A stretch of 64,000 nucleotides of DNA from Staphylococcus lloydii (GTDB lineage: Bacteria; Bacillota; Bacilli; Staphylococcales; Staphylococcaceae), in assembly GCF_015775975.1 (NCBI RefSeq), contig NZ_CP064056.1:1736001-1800000 (forward strand). Reading direction: 5' to 3'. A program made the translations under genes and the position numbers. This document shows, piece by piece, positions 39,262-51,748 of the stretch. Numbering within the stretch: the first letter of the stretch is position 1; every line of letters starts with the position of its first letter. The notes below the pieces were generated by a model, which worked only from the letters and a program-made list of their open reading frames with translations, was not told where the DNA came from and made no database searches.

Positions 39262-39837
39262 ATGTCAAAAGGTTTAAAACTATCAGAAATACTAGTCACA
39301 ATACTTATTGCTATCGTTTTTGCAATTATCTATAATATTTGGAATTTCGTGTATAAAGCATTTCAAGTATCTGGACTTCATATAGAAGAAATTACTTATG
39401 GCGCTTGGTTTATGGCAGCTGTAGTGGCCTACCTTATTATTCCCAAAGCAGGTATTGCCTTATTAGCCGAATTTGCTGCCGGTGCTGGTGAAACTATTAT
39501 TATGGGTCGTTTCGATATCGCTACAATGATTTACGCTTTCGTTCAAGGTTTAGCCTGTGAAATTATATTTGCAATTTTTAGATATAAATCCCGAAAAGCT
39601 ATCGTCGCAATTTTAGCAGGGTTATTAACTGCTATCTCAACGTTACCGTTAGACTTTGCTTATGGTTACTTAGCATCGCTAACAAGTTGGAACTTAACAC
39701 TTTACATTGTTTTTCGTTTGTTAGGCGGTATATTAGTTGCTGGCCTACTCTCTTACTATATAGTTAAGGCACTCGATCAAACAGGTGTTACGAGATTATT
39801 TAGACCCTCATCAAAAGAAGATTACGATAATTTATAA
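39262..39837 (+). CDS. ykoE: ECF transporter S component YkoE (thiamine precursor)
   Basis: Substrate-binding membrane subunit of an energy-coupling-factor importer for a thiamine precursor, probably hydroxymethylpyrimidine. 191 residues with about five or six hydrophobic helices, of YkoE type (AKAGIALLAEFAAGAGETIIMGRFD region). The TPP riboswitch upstream fixes the vitamin link. ATG at 39262 is preceded by ATGGAGGAATG; the frame opens at 39235 but that would lie in the terminator stem. First gene of ykoEDC. Confidence 0.88.
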   Translation: MSKGLKLSEILVTILIAIVFAIIYNIWNFVYKAFQVSGLHIEEITYGAWFMAAVVAYLIIPKAGIALLAEFAAGAGETIIMGRFDIATMIYAFVQGLACEIIFAIFRYKSRKAIVAILAGLLTAISTLPLDFAYGYLASLTSWNLTLYIVFRLLGGILVAGLLSYYIVKALDQTGVTRLFRPSSKEDYDNL

Positions 39838-39849
39838 GGAGCGTTGTAT

Positions 39850-41256
39850 GTGTTAGTAGCAAAAAATTTACGCCTAAAATACCCAAACGCCAATAAAAAG
39901 ATTTTTGATGGGTTGGATATTACAATTAAAGAACAAGAAAAAGTCCTATTACTAGGACCCTCAGGGTCAGGTAAGAGTACTTTGTTAAATGTACTTAGCG
40001 GCATAGTACCTGAATTGATAGAACTACCATTAAAATATGATCAATTAGATAGAGATGTAAATAGTGGTGTTATTTTTCAAGACCCTGATACACAATTTTG
40101 TATGCCAAAAGTCTATGAAGAACTCGCTTTTATTTTAGAAAATAGACAAGTACCGAGAGAACAAATGGATGAAGAGATATCGAAAGCCTTGCAATCTGTT
40201 GGTTTGTCTGTAAATAAAGACCAATATGTAAACCAATTAAGTGGTGGTATGAAACAAAAATTGGCAATTGCAGAAACGTTGTTACAAAATGCCAACACAT
40301 TATTTCTAGACGAACCTACTGCAATGTTAGACGTTGAAGCGACAGAAGCGCTTTGGTCAAAAATTAAGTCATTGTGGACTAATCAAACCGTACTCATTGT
40401 CGAACATAAAGTAGCTCATATTTGGGAACACATTGATAGAGTCATTTTATTCGATTATGACGGCAATATTATTGCAGATGAACAACCGCAATCAATATTA
40501 ACTAACTATGAACATCTACTAACCGAATATGGAGTTTGGCATCCTAAAGCCTGGGATTATGCACCTCAACCTATCAAACAACATACAGTAGAAAAGACAG
40601 ACTACCAACTTCGGCTCGAGCAATGCACGATAAAAAGAGACAAACGCGCGTTGATTAAAATCAATGAATTAACGATAAATCAAGGTGAATGGATTACAAT
40701 TACTGGGGCTAACGGAAGTGGGAAAACATCTTTATTAGAATCTTTAATGCAACTTATTCAATATGAAGGAACTATGTATTTTAACAATAAAATTATCCGT
40801 AAGATAAAAGATATTGCACACCATGCCTTTTTAGTTTATCAAAATCCTGAATTACAATTTATCACTAACTCTGTTTATGATGAAATATATGTACAATATT
40901 CAAACTATAGCGATACTGAAGCGCAGCAGAAAACAGAAGCAATGTTACACGAGCTGAATTTAACTGAAGTTAAACATCAACACCCTTTTGAACTTTCTGT
41001 AGGACAAAAAAGACGTTTAAGCGTTGCTACCGCATTAAGTTCTGAGGCTGAAATCATCTTATTAGATGAACCTACTTTCGGTTTAGATAGCCATAATACA
41101 TTTAATCTTATCAAATTGTTTCAAGAACGTATTAACAAAGGACAAACTATCGTTATGGTTACGCATGATTCTGAAATTATAAAACGCTATTCTACACGAA
41201 GAATACACGTAGAAAATAAACAACTCGTAGAAATGTTAGGTGAAGCACATGTTTGA
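39850..41256 (+). CDS. ykoD: ECF transporter ATPase YkoD, two ABC domains
   Basis: Energising subunit of the YkoEDC importer: two fused ABC ATPase domains in 468 residues. First domain: Walker A GPSGSGKST (36-44), signature LSGGM, Walker B LFLDEPT. Second domain: Walker A GANGSGKTS near 285, signature LSVGQ (degenerate), Walker B IILLDEPTFGLD. GTG at 39850 is preferred because GGAG lies eight bases ahead; a TTG at 39844 is too close to that ribosome site. Overlaps ykoC. Confidence 0.9.
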   Translation: MLVAKNLRLKYPNANKKIFDGLDITIKEQEKVLLLGPSGSGKSTLLNVLSGIVPELIELPLKYDQLDRDVNSGVIFQDPDTQFCMPKVYEELAFILENRQVPREQMDEEISKALQSVGLSVNKDQYVNQLSGGMKQKLAIAETLLQNANTLFLDEPTAMLDVEATEALWSKIKSLWTNQTVLIVEHKVAHIWEHIDRVILFDYDGNIIADEQPQSILTNYEHLLTEYGVWHPKAWDYAPQPIKQHTVEKTDYQLRLEQCTIKRDKRALIKINELTINQGEWITITGANGSGKTSLLESLMQLIQYEGTMYFNNKIIRKIKDIAHHAFLVYQNPELQFITNSVYDEIYVQYSNYSDTEAQQKTEAMLHELNLTEVKHQHPFELSVGQKRRLSVATALSSEAEIILLDEPTFGLDSHNTFNLIKLFQERINKGQTIVMVTHDSEIIKRYSTRRIHVENKQLVEMLGEAHV

Positions 41257-42055
41257 TTTATGGAAAACACGATACACCTTCTTAGATGATGTTAATATTA
41301 TTACGAAATTGGCACTATCAGTATTATTATTTTTCTTAGTAATATTAATTCACCAATTTGATTTAATGATTTACTTGGCGTTACTTACGGTTTTATTTTT
41401 ATTGATTTTTAGTGGTATCAAATTAAGAGTCACATTTATATTTATACTCTTCACAATGCTATTCAGTATAGTGTCGGCACTATTTATGATTTTTTATGGT
41501 AATGGTACGCATATGTTATTTAAACTCGGCTTCATTCAAATTTCTATAGAAAGCTTAATTAGAGGACTACATCTTTCGTTAAGAACGATGACCGTCTCAT
41601 TCTTTGGTTTGTTAGTCGTATTCTCTTCGCAAATCGTGATGATTTTTTATAGTTTAATGCAGCACTTAAAAGTTAAGCCCAAGTTCGCATATGCTTTTAT
41701 GGCAGCAGTAAGAATGGTGCCTCTTATGTTAAGTTCATTTGTACAATTGAGAAGAACGTTAAAAATGCGTTATCAAATGATACCTTCAAAAAACTACAAA
41801 GGATTAAATCGTTTTAAACATTTATTAATTCCTATGCTAAGTCAAAATATTAGAAAAGCACATCAACTTTCAGTAGCTATGGAGAAAAAAGGCTTTAAAG
41901 ATGGTCCACGTACGTATTATTATTATGTTCCATTTTCATATAAGGATATTATTTTAATCGTCGTGATGATTGTGTTAGTAGCTTTAGCCTTTGTATTGGC
42001 ACACTTCATACCTATTACTAGCATTGATGACGTAAGAGTTAATAATATTTATTAA
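41249..42055 (+). CDS. ykoC: ECF transporter T component YkoC
   Basis: Membrane coupling subunit (EcfT type) linking YkoD to YkoE, 268 residues. Four or five N-terminal helices are followed by the coupling-helix region with an Ala-Arg-type motif, KFAYAFMAAVRMVPLM, and the KAHQLSVAMEKKGFKDGPRT segment typical of EcfT/CbiQ. ATG at 41249 lies inside the end of ykoD, with AGGTGAAGC in good register. Last gene of the operon. Confidence 0.9.
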   Translation: MFDLWKTRYTFLDDVNIITKLALSVLLFFLVILIHQFDLMIYLALLTVLFLLIFSGIKLRVTFIFILFTMLFSIVSALFMIFYGNGTHMLFKLGFIQISIESLIRGLHLSLRTMTVSFFGLLVVFSSQIVMIFYSLMQHLKVKPKFAYAFMAAVRMVPLMLSSFVQLRRTLKMRYQMIPSKNYKGLNRFKHLLIPMLSQNIRKAHQLSVAMEKKGFKDGPRTYYYYVPFSYKDIILIVVMIVLVALAFVLAHFIPITSIDDVRVNNIY

Positions 42056-42074
42056 TGCCTCATATAAATAGCAA

Positions 42075-42116
42075 AAACGTCAATTTCTATCTTAATCAGA
42101 TAAAAATTGACGTTTA
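42075..42116. terminator. Repeated hairpin element, copy 2
   Basis: AAACGTCAATTTCTATCT pairs with AGATAAAAATTGACGTTT (one mismatch) across a short loop; T-rich flanks both sides. It sits between the converging ykoC and purD genes. Arm sequence shared with copies at 13996 and 54461. Confidence 0.8.
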
Positions 42117-42124
42117 TTTTTACT

Positions 42125-43363
42125 TTATTTTATCGCTTTATTGCTTATATCATTTCTATAGTATAAAGCATCACTTTCAATGTTTCTTACAAGATTGTAT
42201 GCTTGCTGCTTCGCTTTTTCGATATTTTCACCTTGTCCTACAGCTAATATAACTCTCCCACCGCTTGTTACATAATCATCATTTTGTAGCGTAAGGCCAC
42301 TTACAAAATAATTACCATTTAAAGTGAAGCCTGCAACGCGCTCCCCTTTTTCGTATGTACCTGGATATCCTTTCGAAGCCAACATTACACCAACAAAAGC
42401 ATCATCTTTCCATTTAAATTGAATAGGTCGTTTTTGCTCTAGATCGATGATGTGTTGCATTAAGTCGCTATCCATACGACTTAATAACACTTGCGCTTCA
42501 GGGTCCCCAAAACGTGCATTAAATTCAATTACTTTTGGACCTTCTTTAGTAATAATAGCACCTATATATAATACACCAAAAAATGAATAACCTTCCTCAT
42601 ACATAGCTTTTGCTATCGGTTGCGCTATCGTTTCGTTTGTTTGCTGTAATATATCTTCGCCGATGTGTGGAACTGGACAATAAGCTCCCATTCCGCCTGT
42701 ATTAGGCCCTTTGTCGTCATCAAATGCACGTTTATGATCTTGTGCAATACAATCGAAAGGTACTGCATAATCACCATTAACAAAGGTCATCAGTGAAAAT
42801 TCTTCTCCTTCTAAAAATGTTTCGAAAACGACAAGTTCATCACCATTTTCATAAAATGCTTGTACTGCTTCAAGTGCCTCATCATAATTTTGCGCTATGA
42901 TAACGCCTTTACCTGCGGCTAAACCATCTTTTTTCAAAACAATTGGGTAATCACATTGTTCAATGTATGTTAACGCTTTGTCCTTATTATTTATCTCTTG
43001 ATAATCAGCGGTTGGAATATTGTGTCTTTCCATGATTTGTTTTGCAAATGACTTTGAACCTTCAATTTGAGCTGCAATTTTATTTGGTCCAAATACTTTA
43101 ATACCTTCAGCTTGAAGTTTATCTGTTAACCCTTCTGTCAATGGTTGCTCAGGTCCAATAATAGCCCAATCTATATTATGAGCTACCGCAAATTCAACGA
43201 TTGTTGCATGGTCATTTTCAGCAATCTCTTTATGGACTTCTGCAATATTTACCATAGCGTCATTGCCAGGAATCGCAAATAAATGGCTAACTAGATTAGA
43301 TTGATTAAGTTTAAAAGTGAGTACGTGTTCTCTACCACCCGAACCTATTACAAGAACTTTCAT
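42125..43363 (-). CDS. purD: Phosphoribosylamine-glycine ligase
   Basis: ATP-grasp enzyme making glycinamide ribonucleotide (step 2 of purine synthesis). 412 residues with the N-terminal GSGGREH motif (7-13), ATP-grasp lysine/glycine loop [11 protein letters not shown], and [12 protein letters not shown] in the metal-binding C-lobe. ATG start. Last gene of the purEKCSQLFMNHD operon, with the repeated hairpin beyond it. Confidence 0.96.
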   Translation of the reverse strand: MKVLVIGSGGREHVLTFKLNQSNLVSHLFAIPGNDAMVNIAEVHKEIAENDHATIVEFAVAHNIDWAIIGPEQPLTEGLTDKLQAEGIKVFGPNKIAAQIEGSKSFAKQIMERHNIPTADYQEINNKDKALTYIEQCDYPIVLKKDGLAAGKGVIIAQNYDEALEAVQAFYENGDELVVFETFLEGEEFSLMTFVNGDYAVPFDCIAQDHKRAFDDDKGPNTGGMGAYCPVPHIGEDILQQTNETIAQPIAKAMYEEGYSFFGVLYIGAIITKEGPKVIEFNARFGDPEAQVLLSRMDSDLMQHIIDLEQKRPIQFKWKDDAFVGVMLASKGYPGTYEKGERVAGFTLNGNYFVSGLTLQNDDYVTSGGRVILAVGQGENIEKAKQQAYNLVRNIESDALYYRNDISNKAIK

Positions 43364-43383
43364 TTTTTCAACCTACCTTCCAT

Positions 43384-44862
43384 TTAATGTTTAAAGTGAC
43401 GTACACCCGTCGTTACCATAGTGATTCCATATTTATTTGCCATATCAATTGATTCTTGATCTTTAATTGAACCGCCTGGTTGAATTATTGCTTTAATCCC
43501 TGATTGGGCAGCTAATTCTACCGTGTCTCCCATTGGGAAGAAACCATCTGATACAAGTGCGACATTATCATTCATTTCAATTGCTCTTTCGATGGCAATT
43601 TTTGCCGATCCTACACGATTCATTTGACCTGCACCAATACCAACAGTTTGTTTATCGTTTGTTAAAATTACTGCATTACTTTTAACCGAGCCCACAACTT
43701 TCCAGCCAAGTAGCATTGCTTTCCACTGTTCTTCTGTAGGCGCAACTTCCGTTACGACTGACATGTCTTCACGTTGAATCTTTTCATTATCTTTGTCTTG
43801 AACAAGATACCCACCTGAGACTGATACAAGTTCTTGTTCATCATTATCGATATGCATACCAATTTCTAACAATCTAATATTTTTCTTTTGTTTTAAAATA
43901 TTCAAAGCTTCTTCACTATATTCGGGAGCAATGACTACTTCTAAAAAGATCTCATGTAATTTATTGGCAAGCGTGGCATCAACTTTTCTATTTAAAGCAA
44001 CAATACCACCAAAAATGGATTGACTATCTGCTTCAAATGCATGTGTATATGCACTTTCTATGTCATCACCTATACCAACCCCACAAGGATTCATATGTTT
44101 TACTGCTACCGCTGCTGGTTGCTCAAATTGTTTTACTAATGCTAATGCAGCATCTGCGTCCTTAATATTATTGTAGCTTAGTTGTTTACCGTGTAATTGC
44201 TCAGCACCACCCAATGTATGCTTTTCATTTGATGTGCGTACAAAATATGCTTCTTGTTGCGGATTTTCTCCATATCGTAAACTTTCTTTATTATTGTTAA
44301 AAAAGTCAACGATTGCTGCATCATAACTATTCGTATGTTCAAACACTTTAATCATTAACGATTTTTTGTATTCATAACCTAAAGTATTATTTTTCACTCT
44401 TGAGATTACCTCATCGTAATCTGCTGGATGCACAATAGTCGTCACATGTTTAAAGTTTTTCGCAGCCGCTCTTAACATTGTCGGTCCACCGATATCTATA
44501 TTTTCAATTGCATCACTTTCGGTTACGTCGGGATTAGCCACCGTTTCTTTAAATGGATATAAGTTAACGACTACCATATCGACTAAAGCTATATGTTGTT
44601 CTTTTAATTGTGCTAAATGTTCTGGTTTATCTCTATCAGCTAAAATACCGCCATGTACTGCTGGGTGTAATGTTTTTACGCGTCCATCTAATATTTCTTC
44701 GAACTGCGTTAATTCAGAAATTGAATGAACTTCCACGCCTGCTTCTTTAATTGCACGCATAGTGCCACCAGTTGAATAAAGTTCATAATCTTGTTCTGTT
44801 AAAGATTTAGCAAAATCTACAATACCAGTTTTATCGGAAACACTTAAAATTGCTTTTTTCAT
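43384..44862 (-). CDS. purH: AICAR formyltransferase / IMP cyclohydrolase
   Basis: Bifunctional enzyme for the last two steps to IMP. 492 residues, matching the staphylococcal protein. N-terminal IMP cyclohydrolase domain (about 1-195; [19 protein letters not shown]) and C-terminal formyltransferase domain with KHMNPCGVG near 255 and [12 protein letters not shown] near 440. ATG at 44860-44862 follows AGAGGTGCG; an in-frame GTG three codons upstream is part of that ribosome site. Twelve bases separate it from purN. Confidence 0.96.
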   Translation of the reverse strand: MKKAILSVSDKTGIVDFAKSLTEQDYELYSTGGTMRAIKEAGVEVHSISELTQFEEILDGRVKTLHPAVHGGILADRDKPEHLAQLKEQHIALVDMVVVNLYPFKETVANPDVTESDAIENIDIGGPTMLRAAAKNFKHVTTIVHPADYDEVISRVKNNTLGYEYKKSLMIKVFEHTNSYDAAIVDFFNNNKESLRYGENPQQEAYFVRTSNEKHTLGGAEQLHGKQLSYNNIKDADAALALVKQFEQPAAVAVKHMNPCGVGIGDDIESAYTHAFEADSQSIFGGIVALNRKVDATLANKLHEIFLEVVIAPEYSEEALNILKQKKNIRLLEIGMHIDNDEQELVSVSGGYLVQDKDNEKIQREDMSVVTEVAPTEEQWKAMLLGWKVVGSVKSNAVILTNDKQTVGIGAGQMNRVGSAKIAIERAIEMNDNVALVSDGFFPMGDTVELAAQSGIKAIIQPGGSIKDQESIDMANKYGITMVTTGVRHFKH

Positions 44863-44874
44863 TTTTCGCACCTC

Positions 44875-45441
44875 TTATTGTATAATTTCAGCGATTACTT
44901 CGGGATATAGTTTATGTTCTAATTGCTTAATTCGTGTTTCTAAGCTCTCTTTATTATCATCGGGGTAAATTGCGCAAGTACGTTGCGCAATTATCTCGCC
45001 CGTATCCATACCACTATCTACATAATGAACCGTTGTACCTGTGATATCATCACCACTATTTAATGCTTGGCCAACTGCATCTTTACCTTTATATTTCGGT
45101 AACAACGATGGATGAATATTAAGAATCCTTCTATCATATGCATTAAGAATTTCCGTGCCGATTAATTTCATATAACCTGCTAAGACAATCCATTCAACTT
45201 TTTCAGAAGTTAGCCATTCTAAAATTTTACGTTCATAATCTTCTTTAGAATCAAAGTTTTTCAACTCGTTGATATGTACATCTAATTTAAATTGTCTCGC
45301 TCGTTCAATACAACTTGCCGTCAATTGGTCAGTATATAATGCTGTCACTTCTATATTAGGTAACAAACCTTGTTCAATTTGTGTCATAATATTTTCGAAG
45401 TTGCTCCCGGAACCAGAAGCGAAAATAGCTATTTTAGTCAA
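44875..45441 (-). CDS. purN: Phosphoribosylglycinamide formyltransferase
   Basis: Transfers a formyl group from 10-formyl-THF to GAR (step 3). 188 residues with the family motifs [11 protein letters not shown] (8-18), [10 protein letters not shown], and the active-site [11 protein letters not shown] near 108 followed by [17 protein letters not shown] start (45439-45441), behind GGGGGTATC; it overlaps the purM stop as TTGA. Translationally coupled to purM. Confidence 0.95.
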   Translation of the reverse strand: MTKIAIFASGSGSNFENIMTQIEQGLLPNIEVTALYTDQLTASCIERARQFKLDVHINELKNFDSKEDYERKILEWLTSEKVEWIVLAGYMKLIGTEILNAYDRRILNIHPSLLPKYKGKDAVGQALNSGDDITGTTVHYVDSGMDTGEIIAQRTCAIYPDDNKESLETRIKQLEHKLYPEVIAEIIQ

Positions 45442-46472
45442 TTTGATACCCCCGTTATTTGTATAGGTTCATCGCCTTCAGCAATTTCACCTATAACATA
45501 AGCGTCTATATCGTGCTGTTTAGCAATTTTTATAATTGCATCGCTATTTTCTTTATCTACTACTAAGGTATAACCGATACCCATATTAAATACGTTGTAC
45601 ATTTCATTTGTAGGTATATCACCGTGTTGTTGTAACCATTTAAATATTTTTGGTACTTCATAGGCATTGGCATCAATTTTAGCAGTAACTCCCTCAGGTA
45701 AAGCTCTAGGAATATTTTCATAAAACCCGCCACCTGTAATATGAGTCATTGCATATACTTTAAATTGATTTAAAATATCAAGCACTGGTTTCACATACAA
45801 ACGTGTAGGTTCTAAAAACGTTTGTAAATAAGTACGGTTTTCATCAAAATAATCGTTTAAGTTAATACCTGAATTAGCGATAATTTTTCTAACAAGACTG
45901 TACCCATTTGAATGAATACCACTTGAACCCAACCCGACAAGTACATGTCCAGCTTCTACTTGAGCACCATCAATATAGGCGTCTTTTTCAACTGCACCAA
46001 CTGCAAATCCAGCTAAATCGTAGTCTCCTTCGTGGTACATATCTCCCATTTCCGCAGTTTCTCCACCAATTAACGCAGTATTTGTTTGTTCACATCCATC
46101 GCTAACACCTTTAACAATTTGTTCGATAACTTCAGGAATCACTTTATTTGCCGCAATATAATCTAAAAAGTATAACGGCTGTGCACCAGTTGTTAAAATA
46201 TCATTCACACACATTGCTACAACGTCGATACCGATTGTGTCATGTTTGTTATTGTCAATCGCTAACTTAAGCTTAGTCCCAACGCCATCTGTACCTGAAA
46301 CAAGTAACGGCGCTGTCATATTTAACTGAGATAAATCAAATGTTGCGCCAAAACCACCTAATCCACCAAATACTTCTTTGCGCATCGTACGTGCTACATG
46401 ACTGGAAATTCTTTCAACAGCTTCATATCCCGCATTAATGTTAACGCCTGCATTTTCATAAGCTTTAGACAT
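45438..46472 (-). CDS. purM: Phosphoribosylformylglycinamidine cyclo-ligase
   Basis: AIR synthetase, closes the imidazole ring (step 5). 344 residues. PurM/PurL superfamily motifs: [22 protein letters not shown] near 60-72, and the C-terminal [16 protein letters not shown] at 46470-46472 follows AAAGGGAAATC; it lies eight bases inside the end of purF. Coupled to purF upstream and purN downstream. Confidence 0.96.
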   Translation of the reverse strand: MSKAYENAGVNINAGYEAVERISSHVARTMRKEVFGGLGGFGATFDLSQLNMTAPLLVSGTDGVGTKLKLAIDNNKHDTIGIDVVAMCVNDILTTGAQPLYFLDYIAANKVIPEVIEQIVKGVSDGCEQTNTALIGGETAEMGDMYHEGDYDLAGFAVGAVEKDAYIDGAQVEAGHVLVGLGSSGIHSNGYSLVRKIIANSGINLNDYFDENRTYLQTFLEPTRLYVKPVLDILNQFKVYAMTHITGGGFYENIPRALPEGVTAKIDANAYEVPKIFKWLQQHGDIPTNEMYNVFNMGIGYTLVVDKENSDAIIKIAKQHDIDAYVIGEIAEGDEPIQITGVSN

Positions 46473-47952
46473 ATTGATTTCCCTTTCTATCAAAGTATTG
46501 TTTATTGCTAGTTAAAAACGCTTGTTGACGTTCACTTAAATTAGCATTAAAACGTGCCTCATAGTCGTATAAACCAGCTGGATAATCTCCAGTAAAACTT
46601 TCAACACATAAACCACTGTAAGGTTCTTCTTCATCAATACCTATTGACTCAATCAGACCATCTACCGATAAATAAGCTAATGATTCAGCACCGATATATG
46701 TTTTAATTTCATCTGGTGATTTGTGGGCTGAAATTAATTCTGCCGTCGTCGATACGTCGATACCGTAAAAACTTGGAAACATAAATTCAGGTGACGCGAT
46801 CCTAACATGTACTTCGTTTGCACCTGCATCCTTTAATAGTCTTACTATTCGCTTACATGTCGTACCACGTACAATTGAGTCATCAACTAAGACAATGTTT
46901 TTACCATGAACAATATCTTTAACAGCTGATAATTTAACTCTTACGCCTTGTTCTCGTAGTGCCTGTGTAGGTTGTATAAACGTTCGGGCGATATATTGGT
47001 TTTTTACTAATCCCATTTCATAAGGTAAATTTAATTCTTCTGCGTATCCTGTTGCTGCGGATAGTGATGAGTTCGGTACGCCAATTACCATATCCGCATG
47101 TGCTGCTGGACTTTCTTGCGCTAGTCTTTTCCCTGTAATTTTCCTTACAGCATGTACATTTTTACCTGCAATAGTTGAATCTGGTCTAGCAAAATATATA
47201 TATTCCATTGCTGAAATTGCAGTAGTCGTTTCGTGAGTATATGATTCTACACGTACGCCTTCATCATTAATAACGACATATTCTCCGGCATGTATGTCTC
47301 TTACAAATTCGCCGCCGAGTACATCAATCGCACACGTTTCGCTTGCCAAGACATATTCACCCGTCTGTAACTGACCGATTACTAATGGACGAATGGCATT
47401 TGGATCAACAGCACCATACAGTGCATCTTTGGTTAACAAAGCAAACGTAAAGCCACCCTTAATCGTGCGTAAACTTTCTTTCAGCGCTTCTTCAAAAGTT
47501 GCCGCTCTACTTTTACGTATTAAGTGCATGATAACTTCTGTATCTGATGAAGAATGAAATATAGAACCTTGTTCTTCCAATTCTTGACGTAAACTTTGAG
47601 CATTAATTAAGTTACCGTTATGACAAACAGCGACACTCATATCGTAAAAGTGATATAAAAAAGGCTGAATGTTCTCAATGCCTTTATTACCAGAAGTAGC
47701 ATAGCGAACGTGACCAATGGCATGACCAAATGATTTTAGTGATTCCAAACTTTGTTCAGAAATCGCTTCTGTTAATAAACCTAGTCCTCGCTCACCAACA
47801 AGTTCTTCATTATTTGAAGCTACTATACCTGCACCTTCTTGACCACGGTGTTGTAAACTTTGCAAACCCATATAAGTAAGATGTGCCGCTTCATTATGAT
47901 TCCAAATACCGAATAACCCACACTCTTCGTTTAGTCCTTTGTAGTCATACAT
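46465..47952 (-). CDS. purF: Amidophosphoribosyltransferase
   Basis: First committed step, PRPP plus glutamine to phosphoribosylamine. 495 residues: N-terminal glutamine amidotransferase domain whose nucleophile C11 follows a ten-residue propeptide ([10 protein letters not shown]), then the PRPP domain with [13 protein letters not shown] near 355. The four cysteines of the Bacillus-type [4Fe-4S] enzyme cannot all be confirmed by eye. ATG at 47950-47952 follows GGAAGGAGC and overlaps the end of purL by 22 bases. Confidence 0.96.
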   Translation of the reverse strand: MYDYKGLNEECGLFGIWNHNEAAHLTYMGLQSLQHRGQEGAGIVASNNEELVGERGLGLLTEAISEQSLESLKSFGHAIGHVRYATSGNKGIENIQPFLYHFYDMSVAVCHNGNLINAQSLRQELEEQGSIFHSSSDTEVIMHLIRKSRAATFEEALKESLRTIKGGFTFALLTKDALYGAVDPNAIRPLVIGQLQTGEYVLASETCAIDVLGGEFVRDIHAGEYVVINDEGVRVESYTHETTTAISAMEYIYFARPDSTIAGKNVHAVRKITGKRLAQESPAAHADMVIGVPNSSLSAATGYAEELNLPYEMGLVKNQYIARTFIQPTQALREQGVRVKLSAVKDIVHGKNIVLVDDSIVRGTTCKRIVRLLKDAGANEVHVRIASPEFMFPSFYGIDVSTTAELISAHKSPDEIKTYIGAESLAYLSVDGLIESIGIDEEEPYSGLCVESFTGDYPAGLYDYEARFNANLSERQQAFLTSNKQYFDRKGNQYV

Positions 47953-50120
47953 TGAGCAATTGCTCCTTCCCACACTTCTTTTAGATTTGATACTTTATCT
48001 TTCAATAAACTATCTCCGTTAGAAACAACAAACTTATTATCATGTGTAAATGAACCTATTGCTACCGCGCCCTCTATGTTCAGAGGTTGATCATCCTTAA
48101 CGGCGACGACGTAACGTCCTTGCGTTTCACTAAATAATTGTGCGTTAGTAAGAGACAATGAAACGTCCATACCTAAATCATAAAATGCACTCATACGTGC
48201 TAATGTGATTGCTAAGCCACCTTTACCAACGGTTTGCACATGAGACGCTCTACCATCACGTACTAAATTTTTAACTGCTTCACCTTTTTGCACTTCTTGT
48301 GATAGATCTATTTCTTCCGATTCATGATTAACATCTGTATATAATAATTTTTCGATTTGGCTACCACCAAAATCATCTTTAGTTTCGCCTACAATGTATA
48401 ACTTATGTCCTGCTCTAGGTTGGAAATCAGCAAGATAATCCACATCTTCAATCAATCCAACCATACCTACTACAGGTGTTGGAAAAATAGAAGTACCTCT
48501 AGTTTCATTATAAAGAGACACGTTTCCTGAAACGACAGGTGTATTTAATATGTCACAAGCTTCCGACATACCTTTTGTAGATTCTATTAGCTGCTGATAA
48601 ATTTCTTTCTTTTCTGGAGAACCATAGTTCAAACAATCTGTCATTGCCAACGGTGTCGCACCAACGGCAATTAAGTTTCTATACGCTTCAGCAACAACCA
48701 TTTTCCCACCTTGATAAGGTTGGTTATAGACGTATCTTGCTTCGCCATCGATAGTTGACGCAATTGCTTTGTTCGTACCTTCAACCCTTACCACCGATGA
48801 TTGTAAACCAGATTTAATGATCGTATTTGCACCAACTTGCTGGTCGTATTGTTCATATAAATACTTTTTAGAAGCTATCGTAGGATGTTTCAACAAGTCG
48901 TTAAACACCTGTTCAACATCGATATCGTCATAGTTATTTTTTTCTTGATTGTAAACTTGTTCTTCACCTTCTAAAACATACACCGGCGCTTCATCAGAAA
49001 GTGGTTGGACTGGAATATCGGCAAACACTTCACCTTCGTACGTTAAAACAAAACGATCTGTATCTGTTACTTCTCCAATTACCGCACTATCCAATTCATG
49101 ATAGTCAAAAAGGTCTAAAAATTTCTGTTCTGTTCCTTTTTCAACAACTAGCAACATACGTTCTTGAGTTTCTGAGAGCATCATTTCGTATGGTGAAATA
49201 CCTTGTTCGCGGGTAGGTACTTGTTCTAATTTCAAATGCAAACCACTACCGCCTTTAGCTGCCATTTCGGATGAAGAAGATGTTAAACCTGCCGCACCCA
49301 TGTCTTGAATACCAACTAACTCATCATATTTAATTGCTTCCAAAGTTGCTTCCATTAATTTTTTACCTACGAATGGGTCTCCAATTTGGACAGAAGGTCT
49401 TTTACTTTCACTATCTTCACTCAACTCTTCAGATGCAAAAGTTGCACCATGAATACCATCTCTACCTGTTTTTAATCCTACATAAATTACTGAATTGCCA
49501 ACACCTTTGGCTGTTCCTTTTTGCACCATATCGTGGTCAATAATACCCACACACATCGCGTTTACTAAAGGATTCCCATCGTATCTATCGTCAAATTCGA
49601 TTTCACCTGCTGTAGTTGGAATACCTATACAATTACCGTAACCACCAATACCTGCAACGACACCTCTTAATAAGCGACGATTTTGTTTTACAGATAACTC
49701 TCCAAATCTCAAACTATTTAACAAGTTGATTGGTCTTGCCCCGATAGACACAATATCTCTAATAATGCCACCGACACCCGTTGCAGCACCTTGATATGGT
49801 TCTACTGCCGATGGATGGTTATGGGATTCAACTTTAAAAACAACTGCTTGATCATAACCGATATCTACAACGCCTGCACCTTCACCTGGCCCCATTAATA
49901 CGTGTTCCCCAGTAGTTGGAAATTGTTTCAAAAATGGTTTTGAATGTTTATATGAACAATGCTCACTCCACATCACCGAAAAGATACCTAATTCAGTAAA
50001 ATTTGGTTCTCTGCCTAAAATGTCACAAACTTTACTGTATTCTTGATCGCTAAGACCTACATCTTTATACAATTGTTCTGTTTTAATTTCAGTTGCGCTT
50101 GGTTCGATAAATTTAGACAT
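47931..50120 (-). CDS. purL: Phosphoribosylformylglycinamidine synthase, large subunit
   Basis: ATP-dependent amidation of FGAR (step 4), working with PurQ and PurS as the three-part Gram-positive enzyme. 729 residues; [15 protein letters not shown] near 50 and [23 protein letters not shown] near 90 are conserved, as is the second half's [13 protein letters not shown] at 50118-50120 follows TTGGAGGG; the frame runs 16 codons further back inside purQ. Overlaps purQ by eight bases. Confidence 0.97.
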   Translation of the reverse strand: MSKFIEPSATEIKTEQLYKDVGLSDQEYSKVCDILGREPNFTELGIFSVMWSEHCSYKHSKPFLKQFPTTGEHVLMGPGEGAGVVDIGYDQAVVFKVESHNHPSAVEPYQGAATGVGGIIRDIVSIGARPINLLNSLRFGELSVKQNRRLLRGVVAGIGGYGNCIGIPTTAGEIEFDDRYDGNPLVNAMCVGIIDHDMVQKGTAKGVGNSVIYVGLKTGRDGIHGATFASEELSEDSESKRPSVQIGDPFVGKKLMEATLEAIKYDELVGIQDMGAAGLTSSSSEMAAKGGSGLHLKLEQVPTREQGISPYEMMLSETQERMLLVVEKGTEQKFLDLFDYHELDSAVIGEVTDTDRFVLTYEGEVFADIPVQPLSDEAPVYVLEGEEQVYNQEKNNYDDIDVEQVFNDLLKHPTIASKKYLYEQYDQQVGANTIIKSGLQSSVVRVEGTNKAIASTIDGEARYVYNQPYQGGKMVVAEAYRNLIAVGATPLAMTDCLNYGSPEKKEIYQQLIESTKGMSEACDILNTPVVSGNVSLYNETRGTSIFPTPVVGMVGLIEDVDYLADFQPRAGHKLYIVGETKDDFGGSQIEKLLYTDVNHESEEIDLSQEVQKGEAVKNLVRDGRASHVQTVGKGGLAITLARMSAFYDLGMDVSLSLTNAQLFSETQGRYVVAVKDDQPLNIEGAVAIGSFTHDNKFVVSNGDSLLKDKVSNLKEVWEGAIAQCMTTKD

Positions 50121-50784
50121 TTTGTTCCCTCCAACTATTAACCATTGCCTCAAACAATTTAATACCACTGTCTGTACCTAATATTTGTTCTAATGCCCTT
50201 TCAGGATGAGGCATCATGCCACAAACGTTACCTTGTTTATTTACAATACCTGCTATATCTTTATAAGAGCCATTTGGGTTGTCATGATAAGTTAAAATAA
50301 TTTGATTATTTTCTTGCAACTCATCATACATAGCTTGTGTACAGTAGTAATGACCTTCTCCATGAGCAACAGGATAGACAACTTCTTCATTTAACTCATA
50401 TAAATTTGTAAAACGCGTATGATTGTTAACAACTTTTAACCTTTCGTTTCTACTCACAAATATATGTGCGTCATTATGTAATAATGCGCCAGGTAAAAGA
50501 CCAATTTCAGTCAAAATTTGGAAGCCATTGCAAACACCTAAAACAGGTTTACCTTCGTCAGCTAAACGTTTAACCTCCGTAATGATAGGCGCTACACTAG
50601 CCATTGCGCCTGATCTCAAATAGTCACCAAATGAAAATCCACCAGGAATTAATACACCATCAAACCCATTTAAAGAAGTTTCACGATAGTCCACATATTC
50701 GACATCAACACCTGATTTAACAGCCGCATTGTACATATCACGATCACAATTAGATCCTGGAAATTTCAATACTGCAAATTTCAT
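50113..50784 (-). CDS. purQ: FGAM synthase, glutaminase subunit
   Basis: Class I glutamine amidotransferase that feeds ammonia to PurL. 223 residues with nucleophile cysteine in GVCNGFQIL near 86 and the His-x-Glu pair in PHPERALEQ near 195. Starts with [15 protein letters not shown], the family hallmark. ATG overlaps the purS stop; its own end overlaps purL. Confidence 0.96.
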   Translation of the reverse strand: MKFAVLKFPGSNCDRDMYNAAVKSGVDVEYVDYRETSLNGFDGVLIPGGFSFGDYLRSGAMASVAPIITEVKRLADEGKPVLGVCNGFQILTEIGLLPGALLHNDAHIFVSRNERLKVVNNHTRFTNLYELNEEVVYPVAHGEGHYYCTQAMYDELQENNQIILTYHDNPNGSYKDIAGIVNKQGNVCGMMPHPERALEQILGTDSGIKLFEAMVNSWREQNV

Positions 50785-51044
50785 TAGGCTTTCTCTCCTT
50801 CTTCAACCACTTTGTAGCTATATTCTTCGATTACGGTATTGGCAAATAATTTTTCACTTAAAGTAACGACTACATTATGTACTGCTTCATCAGTTGCTTC
50901 GTCTACTGTCATATACAATAATTTACCTACTCTAATATCGTTAACTTGCGTATAGCCTAAGTCATGTACCGCACGATTAAGTGCTTGTCCTTGTGTGTCT
51001 AACACTTGTGGTTGTAACGTAATATGCAATTCAATAGTTTTCAT
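50784..51044 (-). CDS. purS: FGAM synthase subunit PurS
   Basis: Small subunit that bridges PurL and PurQ in the Gram-positive FGAM synthase, 86 residues, usual length. Recognisable by [20 protein letters not shown] at the start and the [12 protein letters not shown] motif. ATG overlaps the purC stop and its stop overlaps purQ, part of a chain of coupled genes. Confidence 0.95.
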   Translation of the reverse strand: MKTIELHITLQPQVLDTQGQALNRAVHDLGYTQVNDIRVGKLLYMTVDEATDEAVHNVVVTLSEKLFANTVIEEYSYKVVEEGEKA

Positions 51045-51748
51045 TATGCTAATGCCTCCAATTTATTTAAAAATGTTTGATACGTTTCAATAATTGAGCC
51101 TCTGTCTTCTCGATACACATCTTTATCAAAATTTGTGTCACTATATTTGTCCCAAATACGACAAGTATCCGGAGAAATTTCATCTGCTAATATAATGTCG
51201 CCTGCGTTTGTAATTCCAAATTCTATTTTGAAATCAACTAGACGTAGTTCCATTTTGTCCATTAATTGAATTAATTTATTATTAATTTCCAAAGCTTCAT
51301 TTTTTAATTGAGTTATTTGAGTATCATTTGCAATATTTAATAGTTTTACGTGGTCATCTGTAATTAAAGGGTCATTTAAATCATCATTTTTATAGAAAAA
51401 CTCGACCAATGGTTGTTCAAATATTTGCCCTTTTTCAAAACCTAAACGTTTAGTAATTGAACCAGCAGCAATATTTCTAACTACGACTTCTAAAGGTATA
51501 ATTTCTACTGCAGTAACAAGTTGTTCAGTTTCTGAAATTTGTTCGATAAAATGGCTATTTAGGTTTTGAGATTTAAGAAAATTGAAAATATTCGAAGTAA
51601 TTTGATTATTCAATCGCCCTTTACCTTCAATCACATCTTTTTTAGCACCATTACCTGCCGTTACTTCATCTTTGTATTCTACTCTTAAAATATCTTCTTC
51701 TGCTGTAGCGTAAATTCTCTTAGCTTTTCCTTCATATAACAACGACAT
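51044..51748 (-). CDS. purC: SAICAR synthetase
   Basis: Joins aspartate to CAIR (step 7). 234 residues, with [11 protein letters not shown] at the start, [13 protein letters not shown] [15 protein letters not shown] near 90 and the C-terminal [15 protein letters not shown] start overlapping the purK stop; the ribosome site is within purK. Purine step 8 (purB) is not in this window. Confidence 0.96.
   Translation of the reverse strand: MSLLYEGKAKRIYATAEEDILRVEYKDEVTAGNGAKKDVIEGKGRLNNQITSNIFNFLKSQNLNSHFIEQISETEQLVTAVEIIPLEVVVRNIAAGSITKRLGFEKGQIFEQPLVEFFYKNDDLNDPLITDDHVKLLNIANDTQITQLKNEALEINNKLIQLMDKMELRLVDFKIEFGITNAGDIILADEISPDTCRIWDKYSDTNFDKDVYREDRGSIIETYQTFLNKLEALA

Noticed and set aside
42055..42252. 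65-codon frame after ykoC
   Set aside because: Runs through the repeated hairpin and into purD on the opposite strand; no ribosome site.
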